A stretch of 39,649 nucleotides of DNA, taken from NCBI GenBank assembly GCA_964640085.1, contig CAZXFA010000023.1:1-39649 (forward strand). The letters are read 5' to 3'. The translations under genes were made by a program, and so were the position numbers. Shown in pieces: positions 24,272 through 32,434 of this stretch. Under the pieces are notes generated by a model. It made no database searches, had not been told where the DNA came from, and was given only the letters and a program-made list of their open reading frames with translations. This stretch comes from CAZXFA01 sp964640085 (GTDB taxonomy: Bacteria > Actinomycetota > UBA4738 > HRBIN12). Position 1 is the stretch's first letter. Each line of letters begins with the position of its first letter.

Positions 24272-25462
24272 CTACGCCCGCTTGCGCTCGAGGTCGAGGA
24301 ACGGCACCTCCACCACGGTGGCGCCGACCGTGCCGCGCTCGCCCTCCACGCTCCACTCCACCGAGACCCGGGTCCCGGGCCGCGACAGCTCCGGCGGCAC
24401 CGAGCCGAACCCGACCATCCTCTTGATCGTCGGACCCCAGGTCAGGCTTGTCGCCCTCCCGACCTGCCTCCCGTCCCGGTAGACGGGGACGGGGTCGCGG
24501 TTCACGATGGGGGAGACCATCGGCGGCAACCCGTGCCTGGCGAACATCGCCTCGATGCCGCTCCAGTCGAGCTCCAGGCCGACCAGACGCCGGGGTGGGC
24601 CGCCGCGACGCTGTTCGAGCTCCAGCGCGTGGCGCCCCACGAAGCTCGGCTTGCCGAAGTCCACCAGGCGCCCGAGTCCGATCTCGAACGGTGAGTACAT
24701 CTGCTCGTGGCTGACCGCGTGCCGGGCGCTCGTGTAGTCGACCTCGATCAGGATCAGGCCCGCCTCCACGCGGGCGACGTCGAGCGCCCGGATCCCGGCC
24801 GGACGGATCCCGTGCGCCTCGCCCGCCTCCCACACGGCGTCCCAGACGTCGACGGCCGTCTCGCTGGGTACCCAGAGCTCGTACCCGAGGTCCCCGGTGT
24901 ATCCCGTCCGCGTGATCGAGAGGTCGACGCCGTCGATCTCCGTGCGGCGGTGGCTGTAGTAGCGCACGTCGGCCCAGTCCCGGCGCGTGACCGCCTCCAG
25001 GATCGCGCGGGAGCGCGGCCCCTGGAGCGCGAGGCCTGAGATCTCCTCGGACACGTCCCGGATCTCCACGTCCAGGTCGTGGGCGTTCAGGCGGAACCAT
25101 CGGTAGGTCGGGTCGGCCGCGGTCCAGAAGAACTCGTTCGGGCTCCGGCGGGTGATCGTGCCGTCGTCGACCACCTGGCCGTCCTCGTTGCACCAGGCCG
25201 AGTAGAAGACGCGGTCCACCCGGAGCTTGCCGATGTCGCGGGTGGACACCCGGTCGGCGAGCGCGGCCGCGTCGGGGCCGGAGACCACGTACTTGTACAG
25301 GGGCGAGACGTCGATCAACGCTGCCTGCTCGCGGATCGCGTTGTACTCGATGTCGTGGAAGTCGGCGTAGACCGCGGCGGCGAAGTACCCCGACCACTCG
25401 CCCCAGGCCATCTTCGCGTTGAGCCGCGAGGTGCGCGGGTGGAAGCCGGTTCCGACGCTCAC
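24272..25462 (-). CDS. GcvT-like aminomethyltransferase family protein
   Basis: The 396-residue protein has the glycine-cleavage T-protein fold, which transfers a one-carbon unit from a substrate amine to tetrahydrofolate. The N-terminal opening VGTGFHPRTSRLN and the motifs LIDVSPLYKYVVSGPDA, VVDDGTITR, LALQGPRSR and ITRTGYTGDLGYELWVP are visible, followed by the C-terminal barrel (LVGLELD, VGRATSLTWGP). It belongs to the side branch related to dimethylglycine or methylated-compound demethylases more than to true GcvT; no gcvH or gcvP is present. GTG 25462 has no ribosome site but a TACGCT box six bases upstream. It is divergent from two FAD oxidoreductases, a probable functional partnership in oxidising and demethylating an amine. 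Confidence 0.85.
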   Translation of the reverse strand: MSVGTGFHPRTSRLNAKMAWGEWSGYFAAAVYADFHDIEYNAIREQAALIDVSPLYKYVVSGPDAAALADRVSTRDIGKLRVDRVFYSAWCNEDGQVVDDGTITRRSPNEFFWTAADPTYRWFRLNAHDLDVEIRDVSEEISGLALQGPRSRAILEAVTRRDWADVRYYSHRRTEIDGVDLSITRTGYTGDLGYELWVPSETAVDVWDAVWEAGEAHGIRPAGIRALDVARVEAGLILIEVDYTSARHAVSHEQMYSPFEIGLGRLVDFGKPSFVGRHALELEQRRGGPPRRLVGLELDWSGIEAMFARHGLPPMVSPIVNRDPVPVYRDGRQVGRATSLTWGPTIKRMVGFGSVPPELSRPGTRVSVEWSVEGERGTVGATVVEVPFLDLERKRA

Positions 25463-25468
25463 GCGTGT

Positions 25469-25474
25469 AGCGTA
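25469..25474 (-). promoter_or_regulatory. Candidate -10 box (TACGCT) for a leaderless GcvT-like transcript
   Basis: On the minus strand TACGCT ends six bases before the GTG start. No ribosome site is present. Confidence 0.45.
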
Positions 25475-25506
25475 CCCAGGCGTTCCGCACCGGTGCGAGG
25501 GAGCGC

Positions 25507-25519
25507 TGACCTCAGGTCA
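25507..25519. promoter_or_regulatory. Palindrome TGACC-TCA-GGTCA in a divergent promoter region
   Basis: A perfect 5-3-5 inverted repeat lies between the GcvT-like gene and the FAD oxidoreductase operon. Its centre is about 41 bases from the TAGCAT box of the plus-strand operon and 41 bases from the TACGCT box of the minus-strand gene. One regulator could therefore act on both. Confidence 0.5.
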
Positions 25520-25551
25520 CGGGGTCGTTCGCCGGGGGTCGGACGCCCGTC

Positions 25552-25557
25552 TAGCAT
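25552..25557 (+). promoter_or_regulatory. Candidate -10 box (TAGCAT) for the FAD oxidoreductase pair
   Basis: TAGCAT lies 19 bases before GTG 25577, with the ribosome site GGAGGAG between them. Confidence 0.45.
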
Positions 25558-25576
25558 CGGGTCGGAGGAGGCGCGG

Positions 25577-27163
25577 GTGGCCAAGCGGTACGACGCGATC
25601 GTCATCGGCGGGGGGCACAACGGGTTGACGGCGGCCGCGTACCTGGCCCGGGCCGGCAAGGACGTCCTGGTGCTGGAGAAGCGTCACGTGCTCGGGGGCG
25701 CCGCGGTCACCGAGGAGGTCGTCCCCGGGTTCCGGTTCAGCGAGATGTCCTACGTGGTCTCGCTGCTGCGTCCCGAGATCATCCGCGAACTGAACCTCCC
25801 CAAGCACGGGCTGGAGATCCTGCCGCTCGATGGCACGATCACCCCGCTCGAGGACGACTACGTCTGGCGGGTGAACGATCACGGCAAGACGATCCGTGAG
25901 CTCCGACGGTGGTCGCTCTCGGACGCCGAGGCCTACGAGGAGTACGGCCAGCTGATGGCCGACATGGCCAGGTTCGTCAAGCCGATCCTGTCGATGGTTC
26001 CGCCGGACCCCGGCCGGTTCAACCCGTTCGATTGGATGGGGGTCGTGGGGCTGGCGAAGACGTTCCGCGACCTCCCCCAACGGCTGCAGCACACGTTCGT
26101 GCAGCTGATGACGATGAGCGCCACCGGGTTCCTCCGCCAGTGGTTCGAGACCGATCCGCTGATCGCCACGATGTCGGCCTCGGGGATCATCGGGACCTTC
26201 CAGGGCGTGCAGTCGCCCGGCACCGCCTACGTGCTCCTCCACCACTACATGGGCGAGATCGACGGCGCGTTCCGCGCGTGGGGGATCCCCCGCGGCGGCA
26301 CCGGCGGGATCTCCGAGGCGATCGGGAGCTCGGCGCAGGCGCTCGGCGCGGAGGTCCGGATGGAGGCGCCGGTGGCCCGGATCGAGGTGCGCGGCGGCCG
26401 CGCGGTCGGTGTCACCCTTGCCTCCGGAGAGGAGATCCGCGCCGGGGTGGTGATGTCGAGCGTGGACGCGAACCTCACGTTCCTGCGGCTGATGGAGCCC
26501 TCGGAGCTCGATCCCGCGTTCGTGGAGGAGGTCAGGCGCTACAAGTACCGCGGCTCGAGCGGCAAGGTGAACCTGGCGCTCGACGGCCTGCCCGAGCTCG
26601 CCTGCAGGCCCGGCAAGGGGGAGTGGCTGCGCGGCGCGATCAGCTTCAGCCCGTCGGTCGAGTACATGGAACGCGCCTACGACGACGCGAAGTACGGGAG
26701 CTTCAGCCGACGTCCGTACATCGACTGCATCATCCCGACGCTCGTCGATCCGTCGATGGCGCCCCCCGGCAAGCACGTGATGAGCTGCTTCGTCCAGTAC
26801 GCGCCGTACCACTTGTCCGACGGGCGCGAGTGGGACGACGCCGAGCGTGAGGCGTTCGGGCAGACCGTGATCGACACGCTCGAGGAGCGCTTCCCGAAGC
26901 TGCGGGACCTGATCCTGCACACCCAGGTCCTCTCGCCCAAGGACGTGGAGGAGATGACCGGGCTGACCGAAGGAAACATCTTCCAGGGCGAGCTCTCGCT
27001 CGAGCAGCTGTTCTTCAACCGGCCGGTCCCGGGCTGGGCGCGGTATCGGACGCCGGTCCGGAACCTGTGGATGTGCGGCTCGGCGACCCACCCCGGCGGC
27101 GGGATCATGGGCGCGCCGGGGCGGATCGCCGCGCTCCAGTACCTGAAGGCGTCGAGGCGATGA
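25577..27163 (+). CDS. PYROXD2/phytoene-dehydrogenase-like FAD oxidoreductase (first of pair)
   Basis: The 528-residue flavoprotein opens YDAIVIGGGHNGLTAAAYLA, the FAD-binding Rossmann motif, followed by VLEKRHVLGGAAVTEE. The C-terminal flavin motif LWMCGSATHPGGGIMGAPGR is typical of phytoene-desaturase-like oxidoreductases of the PYROXD2 group. The middle holds a substrate domain with AWGIPRGGTGGISEAIG. Carotenoid synthesis is unlikely because no other crt gene is nearby. GTG 25577 has GGAGGAG seven bases upstream. The next gene encodes a paralogue of identical length and overlaps by four bases. A divergent GcvT-like gene and shared palindrome suggest a common regulator. Substrate unknown. 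Confidence 0.88.
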   Translation: MAKRYDAIVIGGGHNGLTAAAYLARAGKDVLVLEKRHVLGGAAVTEEVVPGFRFSEMSYVVSLLRPEIIRELNLPKHGLEILPLDGTITPLEDDYVWRVNDHGKTIRELRRWSLSDAEAYEEYGQLMADMARFVKPILSMVPPDPGRFNPFDWMGVVGLAKTFRDLPQRLQHTFVQLMTMSATGFLRQWFETDPLIATMSASGIIGTFQGVQSPGTAYVLLHHYMGEIDGAFRAWGIPRGGTGGISEAIGSSAQALGAEVRMEAPVARIEVRGGRAVGVTLASGEEIRAGVVMSSVDANLTFLRLMEPSELDPAFVEEVRRYKYRGSSGKVNLALDGLPELACRPGKGEWLRGAISFSPSVEYMERAYDDAKYGSFSRRPYIDCIIPTLVDPSMAPPGKHVMSCFVQYAPYHLSDGREWDDAEREAFGQTVIDTLEERFPKLRDLILHTQVLSPKDVEEMTGLTEGNIFQGELSLEQLFFNRPVPGWARYRTPVRNLWMCGSATHPGGGIMGAPGRIAALQYLKASRR

Positions 27164-28746
27164 CCTTCGAGGCGATCGTGATCGGGGGCGGGCACAACGG
27201 GCTCGTGACGGCCGCCTACCTCGCGAAGGCGGGACGGCGCGTGCTCGTGCTCGAGCGGCGCGAGAGGGTCGGCGGGATCCTCGACACGGTCGAGATCGCC
27301 GACGGCGTACGCGCCCCGGGGATCGTCCACACCGTGGGGCGCCTTCGCCGCTCGGTGGTCTCGGATCTCGGGCTCGTGCGTCACGGGCTGGTGCTGATCG
27401 AGCCGCCTGCCCGCGTGTTCGCGCCCCAGCCGGACGGGTCGGGGCTCACGCTGTGGGCCGAGGCGTCGCGCACCGCGAGCGAGCTGCGGGCTCGATCGGC
27501 GAGGGACGCCGCGGCCTACCCGGCGTTCGACCGGAGGATCCGCTCGCTCGCCTCGTTCCTCTCGTACCTGCACGCGATCACGCCGCCCGACGTGAAGGAG
27601 CCCTCGATCGCCGACGCGCTCAACGCGCTGAAGCTCGGCAACGCGTTCCGGCGCCTGGGCCCGAAGCCCGGGCGCGAGGCGACCCGCGCGATCCCGATGG
27701 CGATCGCGGACTACGTGGCCGAGGCCTTCGAGACCGACACGGTCCGCGGGGCGCTCTCATCGCGGGCGGTGCTGTACACGGCGATGGGGCCGTGGTCGGC
27801 CGGGACCACGGCGGTGCTGCTCGCCGACTCGGCGGGCAACGACGGGGGAGCCCCGGGGCAGTCGACGATCGCGAAGGGCGGCCCGGGCGCGCTCGCCGAG
27901 GCGCTCGCGTCGGCGGCGCGTTCGTTCGGCGCCGAGATCCGCACCGGCGCCGAGGTCGTGAAGGTCCTCACGCGAGGGCACCGCGCGGGCGGGGTGGCGC
28001 TCGCCGGCGGAGAGGAGATCGCGGCGCGGGCCGTCGTGAGCTCGGCCGACCCCAAGCGGACGCTCACCACGCTCGTCGACCCGGTCGAGATCGGGCCGCA
28101 CCTGCTCTGGCGGGCGGGCAACATCCGGACGCCCGGCCGCGTCTCGAAGGTGAACCTCGCGCTCTCGGGCCTGCCGAAGTTCCGGGGCCCCGCCTCGGAG
28201 GAGGCGCTCACGGGCCGGATCGTGATCGCGCCCTCGATCGACCACCTCGAGCGGGCGTTCGACGCCTCGAAGTACGGGCGGGTGAGCGAGGAGCCGTTCC
28301 TCGAGGCCACGATCCCCACCCTGCACGACCCCACGCTCGCGCCCGAGGGCACGCACGTGCTGAGCGTGCTCGCGCAGTGGACGCCGTACGAGCTCCGCGA
28401 GGGCGACTGGGAGACCGAGCGGGAGCACCTGGGGGACCTGGTGGTGAAGACGCTCGAGGCGTACGCCCCTGGGCTCGGCGAGCTCGTGGTGGCCCGGCAG
28501 GTGATGACCCCCGTGGACCTGGAGGCCGGCTACGCCCTGTCGGGCGGGCACGTGTACCACGCCGAGCCGGGGCTGGATCAGTTCTTCGTGTGGCGCCCGC
28601 TCCTCGGACACGCCCGGTACCGGTTCGGCCTGACGGGCCTGTACCTGTGCGGCTCGGGCGCGCACCCGGGCGGGGGGATCACGGGAGCCCCGGGCGCGAA
28701 CGCCGCCCGCGAGATCCTCGCCGACCTCAAGAGGCGCGACCGCTAG
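27160..28746 (+). CDS. PYROXD2/phytoene-dehydrogenase-like FAD oxidoreductase (second of pair)
   Basis: This second 528-residue flavoprotein starts at ATG 27160 in an ATGA overlap with the first. FAD motifs are EAIVIGGGHNGLVTAAYLA near the N-terminus and LYLCGSGAHPGGGITGAPGA near the C-terminus. The central KGGPGALAEALAS segment matches the paralogue's GGTGGISEAIG region. Sequence between the motifs has diverged strongly, so the two probably form a heteromer or act on different substrates. The 3' end shares CTAG with the convergent helicase stop codon. No transmembrane segment is visible. Confidence 0.87.
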   Translation: MTFEAIVIGGGHNGLVTAAYLAKAGRRVLVLERRERVGGILDTVEIADGVRAPGIVHTVGRLRRSVVSDLGLVRHGLVLIEPPARVFAPQPDGSGLTLWAEASRTASELRARSARDAAAYPAFDRRIRSLASFLSYLHAITPPDVKEPSIADALNALKLGNAFRRLGPKPGREATRAIPMAIADYVAEAFETDTVRGALSSRAVLYTAMGPWSAGTTAVLLADSAGNDGGAPGQSTIAKGGPGALAEALASAARSFGAEIRTGAEVVKVLTRGHRAGGVALAGGEEIAARAVVSSADPKRTLTTLVDPVEIGPHLLWRAGNIRTPGRVSKVNLALSGLPKFRGPASEEALTGRIVIAPSIDHLERAFDASKYGRVSEEPFLEATIPTLHDPTLAPEGTHVLSVLAQWTPYELREGDWETEREHLGDLVVKTLEAYAPGLGELVVARQVMTPVDLEAGYALSGGHVYHAEPGLDQFFVWRPLLGHARYRFGLTGLYLCGSGAHPGGGITGAPGANAAREILADLKRRDR

Positions 28747-30764
28747 TCGGACCAGAGGCCGGCGAGCATCGCGTCGACGCCGGCCGAGGTGCCGACCGGC
28801 GTTCCTGCGGGACCGTCCTCGTCGGTCGGGTCCGTGTGCGTCGCCCGGAGCGCGAAGCGGGACCGCACCTCCTGGGGCAGGAACCGCGTGAGCTGCGCGT
28901 ACCAGTGCCGGTCCTCGAGCCCGCGGTTCGACCGGTGGTACCGGAGCGGGAAGTACACGCGCAGCGTATGTCGCGCGCGGCTCAGCGCGACGTAGAACAG
29001 ACGCCGCTCCTCTTCGACCTCGTCGGCGTCGCCGGTCGCGAGGTCGCTCGGGATCATGCCGTCGGCCGCGTGGATCACGTGCACCACGTCCCACTCACCG
29101 CCCTTGGCCGAGTGGATCGTGGAGAGGATCACGTAGTCATCGTCCCGGTGCGGCGGGCCGGCGAGGTCGGAGGTCGAGACCGGCGGGTCGATCGTGAGCT
29201 CGGCCACGAAGCGGGCACGGCTCGGGGAGCCCGCGGCGAGCCTCTCCAGGACCTCGAGGTCGTGCAGGCGGGGTTCGGGGTGGTCCGAGCGGCGGCGGAT
29301 CGAGGGCTCGAGGAACCGGCGGACCCGCTCGACCTGGGCGGCCGGCGGGATGCTCGACGCCGCGAGATCCCGGAACGTGTCCCGGAGACGGTCGAGCTCG
29401 GCCCGCGCCGGCGCCGGCACCGCGATCGTCCGCTCGAGGAACCGCGCCGTCGGGTCGCCGGGCTCGGCGACCCCGATCGCGGCCATGATCCGCCGGGCCC
29501 CGGCGGGCCCCACGCGGTCGAGCAGCCGCAGGACGCGGAACCAGCTCACCTCGTCCCGTGGGTTGTCGGCGATCCGCAGCACGGCGAGTGCGTCCTTCAC
29601 GTGGGCGGACTCGAGGAACCTCAGCCCCCCGTACTTCACGAACGGGATGTTCCGGCGCGCGAGCTCGACCTCGAGCATGTCCGAGTGGTGCCCGGCGCGG
29701 ACCAGGACCGCCTGCTCCTTGAGCCGTGTGCCGAGCTCGCGGCGCTCGAGGATCGCTCGGCACACCGCGTCCGCCTGGTCGCGCTCGTCCAGGCATGTCA
29801 GGAGCTCGGGCCGCTCCCCGTCCTCCCGTTCGGTCCACAGCGCCTTCTCGTGGCGCTGTGGGCTGAGCGCGATCACGTGGTTCGTCGCCTCGAGGATCGG
29901 GCGCGTCGAGCGGTAGTTCCGCTCGAGCTTCACGATCGTGGTTCCCGGGAACCGCTCCGGGAACTCCAGGATGTTGCGCACCGTCGCCGAGCGGAACCCG
30001 TAGATCGCCTGGGCGTCGTCGCCCACCACCATGAGCCCCTCGCCGCCCGGCTTCAGCGCCGCGAGGATATCCGCCTGGAGCGGGTTCGTGTCCTGGTACT
30101 CGTCGACCAGGACGTGATCGAACATCGAGGAGATCGCGGGGCCCGCGATGGGGTTGCGGCACAACGCGTCCCAGAACAGGAGAAGGTCGTCGTAGTCGAG
30201 CGCGTCCTGCCCGCGTTTGCGCTCCACGTAGCGCTCGAAGATCCGGCGGATCCCGTCCATCTCCTCGCCGCACCACGGGTACCCGCGCGAGAGCACGTCG
30301 GCGAGCTTCACGCGCGCGTTCACGGTCCGCGAGTACACGTCGGCGAGTGTCTCCTTGCGCGGGAACCGCCGCTCGCCCTCGCCGAGCCCGAGCTCGCCGC
30401 GGATCAGGTCCATCAGGTCCGCCGAGTCTGACCGGTCCAGGACGGTGAACCCCCTCGGCAGCCCGAGCGCGCCGCCGTGGCTCCGCAACAGCCGGTTCGC
30501 GGTGGCGTGGAACGTGCCGCCCCACACACGTCCGAGCCCTCGGTCGCCCGTCAGGGCCTCGGCGCGCGAGAGCATCTCCCGGGCCGCGCGCCGCGTGAAC
30601 GTGAGCAGCAGGATCCGCTCCGGCGGCACCCCGCGCTCGGCCAGGCGCGCGACCCGGCAGGCGAGGGTCCTGGTCTTCCCAGATCCGGCGCCGGCCACCA
30701 CGAGCAGCGGCCCACCGAGGTGCTCGACCGCGGCGCGCTGCTGGGGGTTCAGCGTGTCGAACAT
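28743..30764 (-). CDS. UvrD/Rep-family ATP-dependent DNA helicase
   Basis: The 673-residue superfamily 1A helicase unwinds DNA 3' to 5' in repair or replication restart. Motifs in order are the Q-motif LNPQQRAAV, Walker A AGAGSGKTR (24-32), LTFTRRAAREM, DEYQDTN (about 225), VGDDAQAIYGFRSA (about 255), ERNYRS and STIHSAKGGEWDVV. VEEERRLFYVALSRARHTL (near 600) ends the set. It is slightly shorter than PcrA/UvrD1 and lacks a C-terminal RNA-polymerase-binding tail, resembling the UvrD2/Rep group; no HRDC domain is visible. ATG 30764 gives the normal FDTLNPQQR start; a TTG at 30803 would add 13 residues upstream of the TAGACT box and is less likely. Confidence 0.93.
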   Translation of the reverse strand: MFDTLNPQQRAAVEHLGGPLLVVAGAGSGKTRTLACRVARLAERGVPPERILLLTFTRRAAREMLSRAEALTGDRGLGRVWGGTFHATANRLLRSHGGALGLPRGFTVLDRSDSADLMDLIRGELGLGEGERRFPRKETLADVYSRTVNARVKLADVLSRGYPWCGEEMDGIRRIFERYVERKRGQDALDYDDLLLFWDALCRNPIAGPAISSMFDHVLVDEYQDTNPLQADILAALKPGGEGLMVVGDDAQAIYGFRSATVRNILEFPERFPGTTIVKLERNYRSTRPILEATNHVIALSPQRHEKALWTEREDGERPELLTCLDERDQADAVCRAILERRELGTRLKEQAVLVRAGHHSDMLEVELARRNIPFVKYGGLRFLESAHVKDALAVLRIADNPRDEVSWFRVLRLLDRVGPAGARRIMAAIGVAEPGDPTARFLERTIAVPAPARAELDRLRDTFRDLAASSIPPAAQVERVRRFLEPSIRRRSDHPEPRLHDLEVLERLAAGSPSRARFVAELTIDPPVSTSDLAGPPHRDDDYVILSTIHSAKGGEWDVVHVIHAADGMIPSDLATGDADEVEEERRLFYVALSRARHTLRVYFPLRYHRSNRGLEDRHWYAQLTRFLPQEVRSRFALRATHTDPTDEDGPAGTPVGTSAGVDAMLAGLWSD

Positions 30765-30774
30765 GCGTTCGAGG

Positions 30775-30780
30775 AGTCTA
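30775..30780 (-). promoter_or_regulatory. Candidate -10 box (TAGACT) for the helicase gene
   Basis: On the minus strand TAGACT ends ten bases before ATG 30764, leaving a leader of three or four bases. No ribosome site is visible. Confidence 0.4.
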
Positions 30781-30810
30781 GGCGCCCGCGGCGACGCGCT
30801 CAAGGACCGC

Positions 30811-30816
30811 TACCAT
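30811..30816 (+). promoter_or_regulatory. Candidate -10 box (TACCAT) for a leaderless DUF2277 operon
   Basis: TACCAT ends seven bases before ATG 30824, in the 59-base gap between divergent genes. No ribosome site is present. Confidence 0.5.
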
Positions 30817-30823
30817 CGACCCC

Positions 30824-31033
30824 ATGTGCCGGAGCATCAGGCGGTTGCGCGAGGGTGCCATCCCGGCCTCCGAGGACGAGATCCGGGAGGCGGCCCTCCA
30901 GTTCGTGCGGAAGGTGAGCGGGTTCCGGGCGCCGACGGCGCGCCACCGGGAGGCTTTCGACGCCGCGGTCGACGAGGTCGCCACGGCCTCGCGCCGCCTG
31001 CTGGAGGCGGTGACGACGGAGCTCGCCCGATGA
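30824..31033 (+). CDS. DUF2277 family protein
   Basis: The 69-residue protein begins MCRSIRRLREGAIPASEDEI and continues ALQFVRKVSGFRAPT, with a helical C-terminus (FDAAVDEVATASRRLLEA). This is the DUF2277 pattern, including the invariant MCR-IR start. The function of the family is unknown; the small basic helical protein has one cysteine. It heads a four-gene operon and overlaps the decarboxylase gene by four bases (ATGA). Start and family length agree exactly. Confidence 0.88.
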   Translation: MCRSIRRLREGAIPASEDEIREAALQFVRKVSGFRAPTARHREAFDAAVDEVATASRRLLEAVTTELAR

Positions 31034-32430
31034 CCGGGTATCCCCTCGATCCCTCGCCCGAGCAGATGCGCGAGATGGGCGAGGCCGCGCTCGGTTACGT
31101 GGTCGACTTCCTCGCGCGGCGAGGCGACGCGCCGGCGAGTGCCTTCGAGGGGGCGGTGGAGGCCGCGGACGCCCGCAGGGCATCGCCACCCGAGACCGGC
31201 GGCGAGTTCCCCCCGCTCGTCGACCTGATGGAGGACATCGCGAGCCACTCGGCCGACAACGCCGGGCCTGGGTTCCTGGCGTACATCCCCGGTGGCGGGC
31301 TGTTCGCCTCCTCGCTCGCCGACCTGCTCTCGACCACGATCGACCGGTACGTGAACCTCTGGGGCGAGGCGCCGGTCGCCGCGCAGATCGAGAACAACGT
31401 CGTGCGGTGGGTATGCGACCTGTTCTCGTTCGGGCCGGACTCGCGTGGCGTGCTTACGAGCGGCGGCTCGATGGCCAACTTCTCGGCGATCGTCGCCGCC
31501 AGGGCGGACCGGCTGCCCGAGGACTTCCTCTCCGGTGCGCTCTACGTGAGCGAGCACGTCCACGCCTCGGTCACGAAGGCCGCGATGCTCGCCGGGTTTC
31601 CCGTCCGCAACGTCCGGACCGTGCCGGCGGACGGCGCCCTCCGGATGGACGTCGACGCGCTCGCACGGATGGTCGCCGAGGACCGCGCGGCCGGGCTCGC
31701 GCCGTTCGCCGTGGTGGCCTCGGCCGGCACGACGAACACGGGGGCGATCGACCCGATCCGCGCCATCGCCGACCTCGCCACCCGCGAGGGTCTGTGGCTC
31801 CACGTGGACGGAGCCTACGGCGGCTTCTTCCAGCTCACCGAGCGCGGGCGCGTACGTTTCGACGGGATCGACCGGGCGGAGTCGATCACGCTCGATCCCC
31901 ACAAGGGGATGTTCCTGCCCTACGGGACGGGCGCGCTCGTCGTCCGCGAGGGGCAGAAGCTGCGCGACGCGCACCACGTCGGCACGAGCGCGTACCTCCA
32001 GGACCTCGCGGCCGATGCGCACATCCCGAACTTCGCCGAGTACTCGGCCGAGCTCTCGCGCGACTTCCGGGGTCTCCGCGTGTGGTTCCCGCTGGTCCTG
32101 CACGGTGTCTCCGCGTTCCGGGAGGCGCTCGACGAGAAGCTCGACCTGGCCGAGGTCCTGTACGAGGGTCTGCTCGAAGATCCGAACCTCGAGGTCCCGT
32201 GGGCGCCGGACCTCACCGTGGTCGTGTTCCGCCTTCGGGACGGCGACGATGAGGCGAACCGGCAGCTGCTGACGGCGATCAACGCCGGTAAGCGCGTGTT
32301 CCTGTCGAGCACCGTGCTGCACGGGCGGTTCACGATCCGTGCGTGCATCCTGTCGCATCGGACGCACCGCGACCGGGTCGACGAGTGCATCGAGATCGTC
32401 CGCAAGGCGGCGGCCGAGCTCGCGGGCTGA
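31030..32430 (+). CDS. Group II pyridoxal-phosphate-dependent decarboxylase
   Basis: The 466-residue enzyme is of the aromatic-amino-acid/glutamate decarboxylase family. SGGSMANFSAI binds phosphate, ASAGTTNTGAIDPI and WLHVDGAYGGF carry the conserved Thr and Asp, and TLDPHKGMFLPYG holds the Schiff-base Lys. The PGFLAYIPGGG segment lies near the substrate pocket. The full domain is present. These enzymes remove the carboxyl group of an L-amino acid to give an amine, and some members act as aldehyde synthases. The substrate cannot be read here. ATG 31030 overlaps the DUF2277 stop, and the Fpg-like gene starts four bases after. A second, divergent member lies at 38300. Confidence 0.9.
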   Translation: MTGYPLDPSPEQMREMGEAALGYVVDFLARRGDAPASAFEGAVEAADARRASPPETGGEFPPLVDLMEDIASHSADNAGPGFLAYIPGGGLFASSLADLLSTTIDRYVNLWGEAPVAAQIENNVVRWVCDLFSFGPDSRGVLTSGGSMANFSAIVAARADRLPEDFLSGALYVSEHVHASVTKAAMLAGFPVRNVRTVPADGALRMDVDALARMVAEDRAAGLAPFAVVASAGTTNTGAIDPIRAIADLATREGLWLHVDGAYGGFFQLTERGRVRFDGIDRAESITLDPHKGMFLPYGTGALVVREGQKLRDAHHVGTSAYLQDLAADAHIPNFAEYSAELSRDFRGLRVWFPLVLHGVSAFREALDEKLDLAEVLYEGLLEDPNLEVPWAPDLTVVVFRLRDGDDEANRQLLTAINAGKRVFLSSTVLHGRFTIRACILSHRTHRDRVDECIEIVRKAAAELAG

Positions 32431-32434
32431 ACCG

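Noticed and set aside
25577..28746. Carotenoid biosynthesis (phytoene desaturase) for the FAD enzyme pair
   Set aside because: The resemblance is to the PYROXD2 branch, and no phytoene synthase or other crt gene is nearby.
27453..30431. A 992-codon plus-strand frame across the second flavoprotein and opposite the helicase
   Set aside because: The overlapped genes have full motif sets in other frames; this frame gives only low-complexity Arg/Gly/Ala/Val-rich sequence.
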